Below, piece after piece: positions 5,936 to 5,976 of a stretch of 5,976 nt of DNA (its first letter is position 1; the number at the start of each line of letters is the position of its first letter). Position numbers and translations under genes: made by a program. The notes below the pieces were generated by a model, which saw nothing but the letters and a program-made list of their open reading frames with translations, was not told where the DNA came from and did not search any database. This DNA comes from an uncultured Oscillospiraceae bacterium (lineage in GTDB: Bacteria > Bacillota > Clostridia > Oscillospirales > Acutalibacteraceae): the NCBI GenBank assembly GCA_900543305.1, contig UQQZ01000115.1, positions 1-5,976 of the forward strand. Direction: 5' to 3'.

Positions 5936-5968
5936 TCCGTAGGGGCGGCAGGCCCGGCCGCCCGCATT
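5936..5968. repeat. GC-rich dispersed palindrome
   Basis: GGGCGGC (5943-5949) and GCCGCCC (5957-5963) form a perfect 7-bp stem around a 7-nt loop. It is preceded by CCGTAGGGG (5937-5945), the same 9-mer that precedes the small hairpin at 5431-5439. The shared head and differing palindrome suggest a family of short intergenic repeats. No T-run follows on either strand, so a terminator role is doubtful. The rest of 5897-5935 shows nothing. Confidence 0.5.
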
Positions 5969-5976
5969 TGTAAGCA

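Noticed and set aside
5741..5976. Further CRISPR repeats upstream of the first one
   Set aside because: Checking at the 61-nt step shows no match to the repeat core; the sequence is AT-rich leader with a promoter.

Overview
The window carries the front half of a type I-E (Cascade/Cas3) CRISPR-Cas locus, almost all read on the minus strand (from high to low coordinates). Strong AAGGAGG-type Shine-Dalgarno sites, sigma-A-like TTGNNN-N17-TATAAT promoter spacing, an AT-rich leader and moderate-GC coding sequence suggest a Firmicute (Clostridia or Negativicutes style). This is an inference from sequence style; nothing here fixes the genus.

Layout, in the direction of transcription: (1) 5936-5968, a GC-rich dispersed palindrome. 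(2) 5896-5741, a CRISPR leader with a near-consensus promoter and two clear dyads. (3) 5740-5651, a minimal CRISPR array of two repeats and one 32-nt spacer with an exact 61-nt period; its distal repeat is degenerate at the end. (4) 5650-5286, a non-coding stretch with short tandem octamers and a ~180-nt fold-back element. The far arm of that element forms a rho-independent terminator facing the array. (5) 5285-5115, the cas3 upstream region with a likely promoter and ribosome-binding site. (6) cas3 (5114-2376), cse1/casA (2379-718) and cse2/casB (721-128), all intact, each overlapping the next by 4 bp. (7) The first 26 codons of cas7e/casC (135-57), then an abrupt change at about position 56 to what looks like the terminal inverted repeat of an insertion sequence, which runs off the start of the window.

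How the genes work together: Cse1, Cse2, Cas7, Cas5 and Cas6 form Cascade around a crRNA. Cse1 recognises the PAM and recruits Cas3, whose HD nuclease and helicase degrade the target. Here Cas7e, the protein that forms the crRNA-binding backbone, is broken after its N-terminal strand. Cas5, Cas6, Cas1 and Cas2 are not in the window; if present they would lie beyond the insertion and could be affected by polarity. The broken backbone gene and the one-spacer array together suggest a recently inactivated or decaying system. I found no undescribed protein-coding system. The less ordinary material is the insertion junction, the leader dyads and the fold-back/terminator element.
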